Shown here piece by piece: positions 22,539 to 33,082 of a DNA stretch of 64,000 nt. Origin of the DNA: Anthoceros angustus (Eukaryota > Streptophyta > Anthocerotopsida > Anthocerotales > Anthocerotaceae); assembly GCA_010909165.1 (NCBI GenBank), contig MU008178.1, positions 756,369 through 820,368 of the forward strand, in the 5' to 3' direction. The number at the start of each line of letters is the position of its first letter. Within the stretch, counting starts at the first letter, position 1. The notes beneath the pieces are model-generated. The model ran no database searches and was not told the DNA's origin. It saw only the letters and a program-made list of their open reading frames with translations. The translations under genes were made by a program, and so were the position numbers.

Positions 22539-23337
22539 TCATGCTGGGACTTCCTTAGCATCCGTGGCCACTTTGCGGGGAAGGTAGTGCCCTATCATCC
22601 ACCCGTCGTCTAAGACATTGTTTTTTGGTGTAGCCACCATCGCTGAGAGTTCAGCTTGGTGCACCTCGTACAAGTCTAGCGCCTCGTCTGCTAGATGCCC
22701 AGACAGCTGTTCAAACATGTAAAGGTGGTTGTACGCAGCACCATGTTTGAACTTAACCTGACTGATCATGCCATTGACAGATAACTTGAAATCTCGTAAG
22801 GACTGGGTACCAGGTCTCTCTGAAAACCTCTCATGCCTGTAGGGTGCTCCTCCCTCCATGTCGTCCGAGTCTTCAAAATACTCGGCTCGTGGATCGCCTC
22901 GATATGGCATCCGGATGAGGGAGCCCAAGGTCCGAGTGAATCAAGACCGCCCACCCCAGTTGACAAGTGGGATTGCTCCAAGGGTGTATGGCCCAAGGGC
23001 TGCACTGGCAAGAACTCAACCTGTGACTCCTCCTCAGGTAGCTGGCTCTGAAATGGAGCTTTCTCTCCCTCCAAATCTGAAGTCCCAGGGGTGATATACC
23101 TGTAAATGGGGACCAGCTTGTTGCTGGCCTTGCTCTTGAGGGTGGACTGCCGGGGTCGAAGCTGACTTCCACAAACTCCTGAGCTTGCTCCTGCCTTTTG
23201 GCTCCCCTCCTCCGTCGTGTGTATGCACGTCTAGGTGGGGTGCTTTGTCCAGGGATGTCGCGGGATCTCAATCTGTAACGAGGACTGGTCTCATGCTCCT
23301 TAGGTTGCATTCCCGCATGAACACGCACAGCAAACAA
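22539..23337 (-). pseudogene. Gag-like fragment captured or nested within the CACTA element
   Basis: Two overlapping minus-strand frames. The second (22539-22928) includes RDFKLSVNGMISQVKFKHGA and FEQLSGHLADEALDLYEVHQA, resembling a retrotransposon gag capsid helix pattern. The first (22873-23337) has a basic Arg-rich stretch (RRAYTRRRRGAKRQEQAQ). Upstream on the same strand, near 23570-23595, GTGGGGGAA followed by TGTTGGCT...AGCCAACA looks like a retroelement terminus. I infer a fragment of another retroelement. Confidence 0.45.
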
Positions 23338-24909
23338 AAGGTCAGCTAGCTAGGCTGGAAGAGGAAAAGAAGGCAAGCTAGCACTGCAGTCAGGCTTGCT
23401 GCTAAAGCCATAAAACCAGACAAGTTTAGAACTGTGAAATGTCAAAGTCACAGCTGCAAAAAGGACATGTACGGAGCTAGTCTAAAAGCTAAGCTAAGAG
23501 CTAGGCTGCAAGTAATGAGAGACCTGAAGTGCCAGTGTCCATAAGAGCCCTAGCCTCTATGCTACAATAAGAGGGGTGTTGGCTGCAAATAGCCAACATT
23601 CCCCCACTGAAACCCTAGATGACCAAATCCTCCAAGGCATTCAGTCCTTGGATTTCACTCAAAATTGAACAAAACTTATACCAATAGATTTGTCTCAGCA
23701 AGGCAAACAATCTGGTATGTGAATCAAAGGCAACCAACCTCTGTGGCGGACGCTATGAGCTCTGGAAGGCTGGGACAGCTTGCTGCAGGTGGAATGCTGC
23801 TGCTGCTGCTAGCACGATAGGGTGTGTTGGTGATGCCGCCTTGCTGTAGTTGCCTGGCCGCTTCCACCAATGTGAATCGCCCCTAGCTCTTGCATGCCAT
23901 GCTCCAGATTGACATTAGCTGTTGAAGTGAAGAGATTGCTGCCTCTTGCATGCAGCAATCAGGGTGAAATGTGAGGGGCTACGCATGCTGCGCAGCTATG
24001 AGCCTGTAAATCACGCCATAGCCTGCACCACGAGAAGAAATTTTGTTGAGAACATGCTCAGCTTGAACCCCAATCTCAAAAGAACATGACTTCCCAAGGT
24101 TCTCTTCCGGTGTCACAGTGCTGCAAGGCGCGACTTCAACAGCTAACGACTCCTACCCTAGCTGTCTCTTTTGTCTAGCGCCAGCCATCATCTCCATGAT
24201 CCAGTCTCTCGTTGAGTTGGCCTCACGCCCTTGCATCAGCAACAGACTGCTCCTTTCCATGATGCCTTGCTGGGTCACCTAGGTTTTGCTATCTTCCCAC
24301 ATTGGGCATCAGGGCTACACCAACAACAAGTTGGAAAATAGCCAGCATGTGTTCTTACCTAACCTGCCTGAAAACATCTAGCTTGTTCTAAACTAGTTTG
24401 CAAAATATCTAGTTCAGCTAGATTCATTCATCCTAGCATTAATTTGGGAAATGTATTTGTTGTCCTATTCTACACAACATTGGCTGAAGGCTTCTTACCT
24501 AATCGGCGGTCACCTTCATGATAGGATGCAGACCGGCTTCTGGCGCCCCAATCTACAGCGGAGGCCTTGGATTTCAAGAGGCGGGTGATGGAGATGGGGC
24601 GATGCTTCATGGAAATTACTGCCCTCTCGGAGGCTCCCTGTCGAGCGCGCCCAGACCTAGGTTGTGGCTTTCTTGACTAGATTGCAGCACAACGACATTT
24701 TTTAGAAGTCTACTATAGAGCTGCCCAACGGCGATGTGGAGATGATCCGTAGGAGGATTTTTCAGCATGTCCCCGCCTGTCGCAGGCCCCCTTTTGTTCT
24801 CGTTTTACAGGTTGGCCTAGCCCAAGCCTTAACTGATGTACACGCCGGTTACCTCTACTGTTTTTCTTTTTAGGGTAATAAGATGTGGTTTATCATCAAA
24901 ACCCATTCT
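23338..24909. other. CACTA interior without recognisable genes
   Basis: Between the gag-like fragment and the right subterminal repeats I see no supported reading frame. There are short (CTG)n and AGCTAG-rich stretches. It is probably non-coding transposon filler or further captured sequence. Confidence 0.45.
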
Positions 24910-25570
24910 AAATTAGTGTTGTTGTAAACGACCGGTGTCTCGTCGTAAAGGGTCTTGTTGTAAATCCTACAGGGGTGTAGTAAACTATTGGATGTTGTAA
25001 AATACCATTGGCATGTTGTAAAAGAACCCGTTGTAATCGAGAAAGTCCTGTAGTAAATTGTAAGCCCGTAGTAAACGAACATGCCATCGTTGTATCGTCC
25101 ATAAGCTCTTTTGTAAATAACAAGTGCTCCGTAGTAAAGTCCATTTTGATTTGCCACGTCAGCTTTTGCGCCTTTGGCAAAACAAGCCCTGCAGTAAAGT
25201 TGGAATGAGCCCTAGTAAATTCTGGGCTATACCTGAAAATAATACATGGACTTGAAACGGTGCCTTCAATTGACGTAGTAAAATGGGCGGCCGTGGTAAA
25301 ATGCACCCCCGTTAACTTCAATTAGTAAAAGTGTACTTTTCCTAGTAGTGCTGGCTTCAAGCTAGTGTACGTCCTTGGGCAAAGCGTAAGAGAGCGAACT
25401 TGCGGGACATAGTCATAACAGCTGTGGTTGGTGACGTGGTACCAATCAGCGAGCCATCACATGGTGTCTATTACCTCGAGCCAAAGTCGGGTAAAGAGAT
25501 CGTGCTTGGTCTACAATCTATCAAGATATCAATAGTGGCGGGTCCTAACAATGAGGATCTAGAGTCATGT

Positions 25571-25582
25571 GTTCTGATACTA
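25571..25582 (-). other. Primer-binding site of the copia element
   Basis: The minus strand reads TAGTATCAGAAC directly after the 5' LTR. This matches 10 of 12 bases of TGGTATCAGAGC, the usual complement of the 3' end of initiator tRNA-Met in plant copia elements. Confidence 0.8.
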
Positions 25583-25727
25583 TGTAGGAAAGGGAGCAAG
25601 CCTAAAACAAGAAATTAACAAAATAATAAAATAATAAGTAAATTAGGTTATATCCAAGAGGGCTTATATACCCTTAGACGAAAGGGTGTGTCCTTTGGAC
25701 TAAGATGTCTAGAGTCATATTATAATA
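25583..25727 (-). repeat. 5' LTR of the copia element
   Basis: 145 bp, homologous to the 3' LTR. It ends in ACA next to the primer-binding site and is flanked outside by the ATTCG duplication at 25728-25732. Confidence 0.85.
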
Positions 25728-26284
25728 ATTCGAACCTCGAGCGTAGTCGGGTTCCGAGTGTTTCACATGCTGACCAGGATTTGCGTCCCTCTTAGGGTGG
25801 ATTCGCATGAACCCGCTTAGGCTCTTTTATAAGTTTTTAATGTGGCGGGCGTCGCATGTAAAGTGGCAAACCGAACCGAACTTTTCGCAGCAGTCTCCTG
25901 TCTTCACACATGGGATCAAGACATAAGCAGCATTCTCGGCCGGTGTCTGCTGTTTCTAATGGAGAGTCCGCTACCATTGCTTGGAGGTCTTCTTGCGAAT
26001 TGATTCCTTTAATGCCATTGCTTTGAGGCCTCATCAGTAATTCTGCGGTGAGTAAAATGGTTCTTCTCCACTTGATGTAGATGCCCAATTCGAAGAATTA
26101 GAGACCGTGTTGCACTCTTTACAGTCTGATATCATAATTCTTCTAGCTCACTTGCAGCGTGTATCAAAAATCTCTCATCGAATGCTTCATGTGGTGTAGT
26201 ACGGCGAGTATTACATTAAGCCGAGAGTGGATGGGCTTTTTTCCCTTCACCACAACCTGGTTGCAAGAGAGGATCCGCTAAGGT

Positions 26285-27295
26285 TTGCTATGTTCTATCG
26301 CTTCAAGCCTGATTCTTTCGATTACTTGTGTTCACTGGTTGCAGTGGACCTCCAACCCACGTAAATTCTCGATTCAAATATCCTGTGAGGATTTTACGCT
26401 TGAGAAGCGAGTTGGAATCGCTCTCCGAAGACTTGCAACTGGGGATTCTTACTGCACCCTCAGTGAGTTGTTTGGTGTAGGTTCGTCCACAACCTTCGAT
26501 ATTTGTCGTCGATTTGTGACTTCTATTTTGCAGCGTGGCAAACATCACCTACAGTGGCCAATTGCTCCAAGGTTCACAGAGATCAAGCAAGGCTTTCAAC
26601 TTCAACATGGACTTGTGAATTGTTGTGGTGCAATTGACACCACTCATTTCACCATTGAATTGCCTGAATCTCGCTAAGCACGGATTGGTATGGTAGATAT
26701 GGCACCTACACCATGGCTATGCAGGCAGTTGTAGGTCCGACAAAGCTTTCCTTGATGTAGTCACTGGGTGGCCTGGAAATGCCACAAATAGTAGAATTTT
26801 TCGGAACAGTTCGTTGTATGCTGATGCATGTTCAGGAAGACGCCTGAACGGTCCAGTCTTACAACTCAATATAGCTGTGGTTCGGGAATAAATTGTGGCG
26901 GATGCCGGGTATCCTGACATGCCTTGGGTTGTCACACCATATCCCGGAAAGCAGCTATCAGCTCAGTGGGATTCTTTTAATTTCAAGCAGTCCTCCACTC
27001 GCATGATAGTGGAGGGAGCCTTTGGTCAACTTATATGCATCTGGCGTATACTCGGATGAAAAGTATGGAGGGGTTCAACTGAATATTTCATGAAGTGACA
27101 TATGCCCGTTGCATTTTGCACAACATACGTCTCCAATATGGTGAGCCTGAGTACTGCAGGCTGTTTGAAGGATATGTTCCCAAGAGAAGAGTGCACATGC
27201 AAGGTGAAAGGCACGAAGGAGACAATGCTGAAGAATCCCACAAATTGAGAGAAACACTAATGTTGTACACGTGTGAATCAATAGAGACTTCCTAG
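26285..27295 (+). pseudogene. Harbinger (HARBI1/DDE_Tnp_4) transposase, degenerate
   Basis: Plus-strand reading with in-frame stops: FTLEKRVGIALRRLATGDSY, LSELFGVGSSTTFDICRRFV (helix-turn-helix-like), then the first catalytic Asp in GAIDTTHFTI. After a stop, DVVTGWPGN and the second-Asp region VADAGYPDMPWVVTPYPG follow. A C-terminal part reads ARCILHNIRLQYGEPEY. At least four stops or frameshifts interrupt it, so no active transposase is made. Confidence 0.88.
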
Positions 27296-27326
27296 GCAAG
27301 TCAACTTTTTACAGTAGACAAAATCG

Positions 27327-27881
27327 TCATTCTAAAGGCTTGTTGGATTTTGCTATACACTCTCCAACGAATCTGATGTTCTCACCTATGCTTTTGAGTG
27401 CTGACACATAAAGTGCAGCATTCTGTGAATCAATCTCGATTCTGTGGTTCTCCAACTGTAGGATATCTTCATGCCTACGTTGATCATGTTGAACCAATTC
27501 TGCGTGTCTTCTATCATGATTAGTGTCAGCAGCTGCCAATGCCTCAACCAAGGCCTGGTTGTTACTCCTCAAAGTAGAGAGAACACCTTCCGATGACTTG
27601 GCTCTTACTTTCCGCCTTTTCCCTTGAGTGCTGGTCTTGGTAGGTGAGACACCAGTACTCTTAGTTTCTGGTGTCCTAGTAGGTTCTGGTGTCCCATGGT
27701 TTCCGTGAGTCCACATCCTCATCAGTGTGTTGACTACAACTGCTCGGCATTCCTTCAAATACAGTAGGATTCTGGTATCCAAATACATCAAAATCTTCAT
27801 CTCTTTGTACTGAACCACTTGAAGGTATGCCAAAATTGTCAACATCTGCACACAATGAAAGCCAATCAAATCTAACCACAA
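27327..27881 (-). pseudogene. Harbinger accessory (Myb/SANT-like) protein, C-terminal part
   Basis: An open frame of about 184 codons. The conserved C-terminal half has a basic linker (QGKRRKVRAKSSEG) and a long helix (ALVEALAAADTNHDRRHAEL, EDILQLENHRIEIDSQNAAL). This matches the tail of plant PIF/Harbinger ORF1 (trihelix) proteins that help bring the transposase to the ends. The N-terminal DNA-binding domain is absent or broken. It converges on the transposase frame. Confidence 0.7.
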
Positions 27882-28194
27882 ATAAGGAAATTCAACTCAA
27901 TTCATGATTTGTAGCTTGGAGTGGCTGTACCTGCATTGTTATCTCTCCTGAATCATTGTTCATCTCTCCTGAATCACCGTATCCAAGCTGCATTGCAGCT
28001 CGTCGTAGCTTCTTTCCCAGCTCGTCGTAGCTTCTTTCCGGAGCCGGAACCGATTACAACCACCTAAAAAAGCCCCCCTACCGTAAACATAGGCAGGACT
28101 TTCGTATGTTAAAGATGGTCTCATGGCGGGCCCTTTTCCGCCAAAATGTCATTCCGAAAGCGGAGGTGCCCACATGCGAATCCGCCCTTATGCT

Positions 28195-28287
28195 GGTATA
28201 GCTATGTATGGGTTTGTGAAGTCGAACTAATTCGACGTCTTCATAATGGTATTATGTATGGATATGTGAAGTTGAACTAATTCGACG
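28195..28287. repeat. Imperfect direct duplication
   Basis: Two imperfect copies of a segment ending GTGAAGTCGAACTAATTCGACG / GTGAAGTTGAACTAATTCGACG, each containing the palindrome TCGAACTAATTCGA-like core. It lies between the Harbinger end and the SDP6 promoter. Confidence 0.6.
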
Positions 28288-28772
28288 GGTGTTTATCAGC
28301 GCCATGATCGCCGGAGCCGAGCGCCGAGGCCAGGCCAGGGACACACTCAAACACTCGAGTCTCAACTGTCTCCGTCGCAGCGCACCGCCGCGGCTGGACG
28401 TCTCGCTCTCGCACAATTCACCTCGCAAAAAGCGGCTTGGTGGGCGAGGAGGCTTGAGGAGAAGGAGCTGGTGACTGCGCCTTCCGTGGATGCGGCGGAG
28501 ACCGGGTGGATTGGGGCCATTGTTTGTGGAGGGGGGGAGCGGGCTGGCCGGGCCAATTTTGAGCTTAGATGGAGTCGGCTTGAGTGTCCGGGAGGGCGTT
28601 TAGATCTGGGGTTGGAGTAGGTTTGGGATTGGAGGATAGGTGTGCGGAATTATCGCTTGGGTTCCGTTCCTAGTGCGTGTTTTGCGTGATGCGCAGATTT
28701 TGGTGTAGTGTTGTGAGCTTGATCTGGAGTGATTCTTGAAGTGCAGCGAGGCAATTCCTCCGGCCTCCAGCC

Positions 28773-31125
28773 ATGAGAGGTGTGAGAGCAGGCCGGCTGG
28801 CCTTGCAGGCTGCGGGTCTGTTGGCAGCAGCAGGAACCGTGAGTTTGACTGTGGCACGGAGTAGGGAGACGGGGGGTTTGGGGGTTGTGAAGGAAAGAAT
28901 GGTGGCTTTGAATGGGGAGGTGGCTCCGCGGGCTGTGCAGCTGGCTGCATTGCAGGGAAGCAGTCCCGCCAGCCCCTTCGATATCCTTGTCATCGGAGGC
29001 GGTGCGACAGGCTGCGGTGCTGCTCTGGATGCTTCCACCCGGGGATTGCGTGTGGCGCTTGTGGAGCGAGATGATTTTGGAGCTGGCACTTCCTCGCGCT
29101 CCACCAAGCTCGTGCATGGAGGTCGGGATCTTAGTTGTGTTGCGTTGTCGTCCGATTCTGTGTAGAATTGGGGAATTTGTGTCACAGTTTTGGTTTTGCT
29201 TCTCAGATTTTGTAATAGAGGGTGCAGGATGTTTCGTGTTAGGGTTTTGATCGGAGCTTTGCGGGAGGATTCCTGACGGTGGATCGTTTGGTGGCAGGAG
29301 TGAGGTATTTGGAGAAAGCTGTGTTTCAGCTTGACTACGGCCAGCTGAAATTGGTGTTTCATGCGCTTGAGGAGCGCGTAAGAATCCTTCAGAATGCACC
29401 GCATCTGTGCAATCCTTTGCCCACCATGACACCATGTTATGAGTGGTGGGAGATCCCTTACTACTGGGCTGGGCTGAAGTTGTATGATCTGGTTGCTGGT
29501 CGGCGCATGCTGCATATTTCTCGTTATTATTCTGCGCAGGAGTCTTTGGAATTGTTTCCAACTTTGGCGAAAGCTGCTGCTGATGGAAAGACTCTCAAGG
29601 GTACTGTCGTTTACTATGATGGTCAGATGAATGATTCACGCCTTAACGTGGCATTGGCATGCACGGGAGCGATGGCTGGGGCAGCTGTTCTCAACCATGC
29701 AGAGGCTGTATCGCTCCTCAAGGATGACATCACAGGGCGCATAAGTGGAGCCCGAATACGAGAGAAGCTCACAGGGGTGCAATTTGATGTGTATGCTAAG
29801 GTTGTCATCAATGCAGCAGGTCCCTTCTGTGATGAAGTCAGGAAAATGGCAGATAGTACTGCCACACCAATCATTTCACCTAGCAGTGGTGTGCACATTG
29901 TGCTTCCTGATTATTACTCCCCTGAATCAATGGGCCTCATAGTTCCCAAGACTAAGGATGGAAGGGTGGTGTTCATGCTGCCATGGCTTGGGAGGACTGT
30001 TGCTGGTACTACGGACTCTAGCACCCCTTTGACAATGTTGCCAGAGCCTACAGAAGAAGACATCCAATTCATCCTGGACGCTATCAGTGATTACCTGTGC
30101 GTCAAGGTATGTCCCTTGCTGCAGGGATGCAACTCTAATTTGCCCTTTTGTTCATCTTACTTTCCAGGCTAATTGAGATATGCCTTGTGGTTGATGGATG
30201 TAGGTGCGGCGGACTGATGTTCTGTCCGCATGGAGTGGGATCAGGCCACTGGCTACAGATCCCAAAGCCACAGACACGGCTAGTATCTCGAGGGATCATG
30301 TCATTGTCAAAGATACGGATGGTCTGGTCACGGTCACCGGTGGCAAATGGACAACATACAGAAGGTCAGCATGACGACTCTGTATGACATGCTTCGAGAT
30401 TCACTTCTAGTGGCTCTAACAAGGCTTTTTGACATTCATCTGTTTTGTTGCACCAGTATGGCAGAGGATGCTGTTGATGTGGCCATCAAGACCGGTGCCT
30501 TAGCACCAAGCAATGCTTGTGTGACAAGAGACTTGCCTTTGGCTGGAGCTGAGGGCTGGGACCCAGCTTCGTTCACAGTACTCGCCCAACAATTCCTCCG
30601 AATGAAGAGAACTTATGGTGGCAAAGTGGTTCCTGGGGCCATGGATACAGCGGCGGCAAAGCATTTGGTTCATTCCTACGGAGGATTAGCTCCACGTGTT
30701 GCTATCATCGGACAGGTATGTGCCACTGCCTCCGTGGAATTGGATTCGGCTGTAGCATGATCAAACTCATCTTAATGCTTACATGGCATTTTCTTACGCT
30801 GTTTTAACGTTTGCAGAACGAGTTCTTGGGCAAGAGGCTGGCACATGGGTATCCAGTTCTGGAAGCTGAAGTGGCATATGCTGCTCGGAACGAGTACTGC
30901 GAGTCAGCGGTGGATTTCCTTGCAAGGCGATCGAGGTTGGCCTTTCTAGACACGAATGCAGCTGGCAAAGCATTGCCTCGGGTTATTGAGATATTGGCAG
31001 CTGAACACAAATGGGATAGGGCACGAAGGAATCAAGAACTAGCTAATGCCAAGGCGTTCCTTGAAACATTCCGATCATCCAAGAATGCCACATTCCACGA
31101 CGGGAAACACAAGTCTTCCCCTTGA
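28773..31125 (+). CDS. SDP6: FAD-dependent glycerol-3-phosphate dehydrogenase, mitochondrial (5 exons, 628 aa)
   Basis: Oxidises glycerol-3-phosphate to dihydroxyacetone phosphate at the inner mitochondrial membrane and passes electrons to ubiquinone; in plants it is needed to use glycerol from storage oil. Exons: 28773-29121, 29298-30106, 30204-30364, 30457-30715, 30817-31125 (1887 nt). The N-terminus is Ala/Arg/Leu-rich with a hydrophobic stretch. The FAD-binding motif [18 protein letters not shown] is followed by [20 protein letters not shown] across the first intron. Other family blocks are [75 protein letters not shown], and the C-terminus ending in DGKHKSS as in Arabidopsis SDP6 (629 aa). 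Nothing unusual is seen. Confidence 0.95.
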
Positions 31126-33082
31126 GGGTAGGACGGACTACATATATTATTGCGAACCCGTTTCGTTCTTTGCATTTCCTTTTAGAGTAAGAATTGTAGA
31201 ACTGCAGTACCTATAGACGTTGGACTTGAGAACCAAATCCAAATGAGCAAGCTGAAGCTAATGGAGATGTACACTGCTTAGATTTTTGCAATAGGTTACT
31301 AGACTAAGTAGATACATAAAAGGACTCGGAATTCCGGAGCTCCTACCAGGTATGTGTGTACATATATACCTCTTGAACAGGCAATGGGTGTGGGCGGACT
31401 ACCTACCTCACCCTGCATGCGCCAGTTGTCCGAGACTTTCCGGTGCCCATCTTGTCTCTTCTTCATAATAAAGTCTCCTGTTGTCATCTTGTCTTGGCCT
31501 TCCCTGAGGACTGCGCAGTCGGCTATGCTGACCTGGTCCTGGTGAGGGACCCGGCAGCGTGGGTGGCCACCTGGGAACTGGGCTTGTTGGGGTGCTGTCC
31601 GCCCTCAATTTGGCGATTCAGGTCTAGTGTGTGCGCAGAGGAGGGCCTTTCCTGGTTGCCGTCTACGAGCCCCTCCAATCTGTGGTGGCGGCCTTCCTTG
31701 CGCTTGTGTTTCTGGGGGAGCCACCTTGTCTCTTGGCAGCTGTCTAGGCGGAATCCTCGTCATCCTTGGCCTCTCCTCTGTTACCTGGGGGCAGGTGGAG
31801 AATGGAGGTTTTAGCTAGCCTTGATGACCATCCCGGCAGCAGCACGAAGCAGTCGCTATTGCAACAACCACAAGGTGGCAATCCCTGACCTGCAGATGGC
31901 GTCGCGGGCCAGGGCCGAGGCCCGATTTCGGGGCATTGCTCACGTCCGCAGTTTCCCCATACGTACGGAAGACGTTCCTTGTTCGAATTCTGTGGCACAT
32001 AGTGCTGACCGTGTTTCAGTAGTCATTTTCTTCTTTAGACATCTCCACCTCGAGTTCATATGTTTTTACTTAAAGGATGAGGTAATCCCAAGCCAAATTT
32101 TACTTAAAACAACTTGATTATGTCACTTGGTGGAACCTCTCAAGGCCAAGGGCCTTCTCCCCCAACCCAAAGGGGGAGGGGGCGTTCATAAGAGGACTCC
32201 TCCATACCACCCCATCCAGGTAATTAGGCGAAGGGTTGAAGGGCTTAATAGGTTCGTTCCTTAGATTCCCGGTGGTTATCTAAGGGGAAAGGCCCTTGGA
32301 TTCCCGGTGGTTATATAAGGGGAAAGGCCCCTGACCTACAAAGAAAGCCAATCAAGCCTACAGGCATTGCTCACTATGTGCTCTGCTGAATCTCCTGCTG
32401 CCGTCTCCTAAGCTTCTCCAAAAACGAGGAGGACAAATGAAAGAATCCCAAGTCGATTGGCGAGAGGCGATACCAACGCACCACCTGCAATAGCTGCAAC
32501 TCTTGAGGGCGATACCAACGGACCACCTGCAACAGCTACCACTCCCTCAAGAGTTCAACTCCTCGAAGACACTTGCAATTGCAAGCACATAGTCCCGCAA
32601 TCACAAGCTGCTGAGAATTTCAAACAGGTGGCCGTGGATATAGTCGTTCTCCACTATGGGAGCGGGAGAAAAAAGGTAAAAATAAAAATATACTTAATTG
32701 ATGATATAAATAAGTCCATGGTCTCAAAATGTGCCCGTTCGGACTGGCCATGGTCCAAACTGACACATTTTGAGACCGGGACGTGGCATCCACGTCACGG
32801 TCTTGTTCTTTCGGTGTGAAGCCACCCTAATCCGTCTACGTACCAACCAGTCATTTTTTAGCATTTTCATTTTCTTATTCTGCATTCGACAATACCTAGT
32901 TTGTTTGAATTTAGGTTTGTCGAATTGGGGCCGTTAATTGCGATTAACAGACATCTATTCGCCACGATCGATGTGAATTTGGCCTTTCTTTGGGGTGTGA
33001 CTACCTTCTTGTCGTTGGGAGGGGAATGTCCGCGCTGGATATGATAAGATTGCAGTGAGGGACATCAATTGGGCTCCAGGGC
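31126..33082. other. Intergenic region with small duplications
   Basis: No gene is recognised. It holds a 35-bp tandem duplication (ATTCCCGGTGGTTAT(C/A)TAAGGGGAAAGGC, about 32263-32333), a second duplication (GGCGATACCAACG(C/G)ACCACCTGCAA, about 32465-32537) and an inverted repeat at 32720-32777. Open frames of 60-120 codons here resemble no family I know. Confidence 0.5.
32720..32777. repeat. Inverted repeat (14-bp perfect arms)
   Basis: GGTCTCAAAATGTG (32720-32733) is matched by its reverse complement at 32764-32777, with a 30-bp spacer that itself contains GGAC...GTCC around CCATGG. It could be a small hairpin element or a structured RNA; there are no terminator or microRNA criteria I can test. 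Confidence 0.75.

Larger units (their letters stand above)
21469..25350. mobile_element. CACTA-type DNA transposon (non-autonomous), nested in copia
   Basis: Both ends carry the inverted repeat CACTACTAGGAAAAGTA; 25 of the first 26 bases match between 21469-21494 and the complement of 25325-25350. The flanking trinucleotides are TTG (21466-21468) and CTG (25351-25353), an imperfect target duplication (2 of 3). Subterminal regions (about 21910-22150 and 24910-25330) are packed with direct repeats of GTAGTAAA, a feature of CACTA elements, where such repeats bind the transposase. No transposase (TNPD/TNPA) is visible; the interior carries unrelated gag-like sequence. Removing the element and one trinucleotide makes the flanking coiled-coil reading continuous (LEAKQQLQDQLHNLM), which supports the boundaries. 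Confidence 0.85.
18086..25727 (-). mobile_element. Degenerate Ty1/copia LTR retrotransposon, split by a CACTA element
   Basis: The element is on the minus strand. The 5' LTR (25583-25727) and 3' LTR (18086-18237) are diverged but clearly homologous; both start TATTA(T/G)AATATG and share GGGTATATAAGCCC. The target-site duplication ATTCG (plus strand) is at 18081-18085 and 25728-25732. A primer-binding site for initiator tRNA-Met abuts the 5' LTR, and a purine-rich tract abuts the 3' LTR. RT and RNase H remains are at the 3' side. Without the CACTA insertion the element is about 3.75 kb, short of a full copia element; no integrase is recognisable, and an unusual coiled-coil region occupies the middle. 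LTR divergence and many stops mark it as old. Confidence 0.85.
25795..28187. mobile_element. PIF/Harbinger DNA transposon (2393 bp, decayed)
   Basis: Terminal inverted repeats GGGTGGATTCGCATG (25795-25809) and the complement at 28173-28187 (GGGCGGATTCGCATG) match at 14 of 15 bases. TTA target duplications flank both (25792-25794 and 28188-28190), the signature of the PIF/Harbinger superfamily. Two converging reading frames lie inside, a DDE transposase (+) and a Myb/trihelix-like accessory protein (-), the standard pair of this superfamily. Both are damaged. Confidence 0.93.

Noticed and set aside
21466-25353. Perfect 3-bp target duplication for the CACTA element
   Set aside because: The flanks are TTG and CTG, matching at only two of three bases. 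I report it as imperfect; the element call rests on the ends, subterminal repeats and the restored flanking reading.
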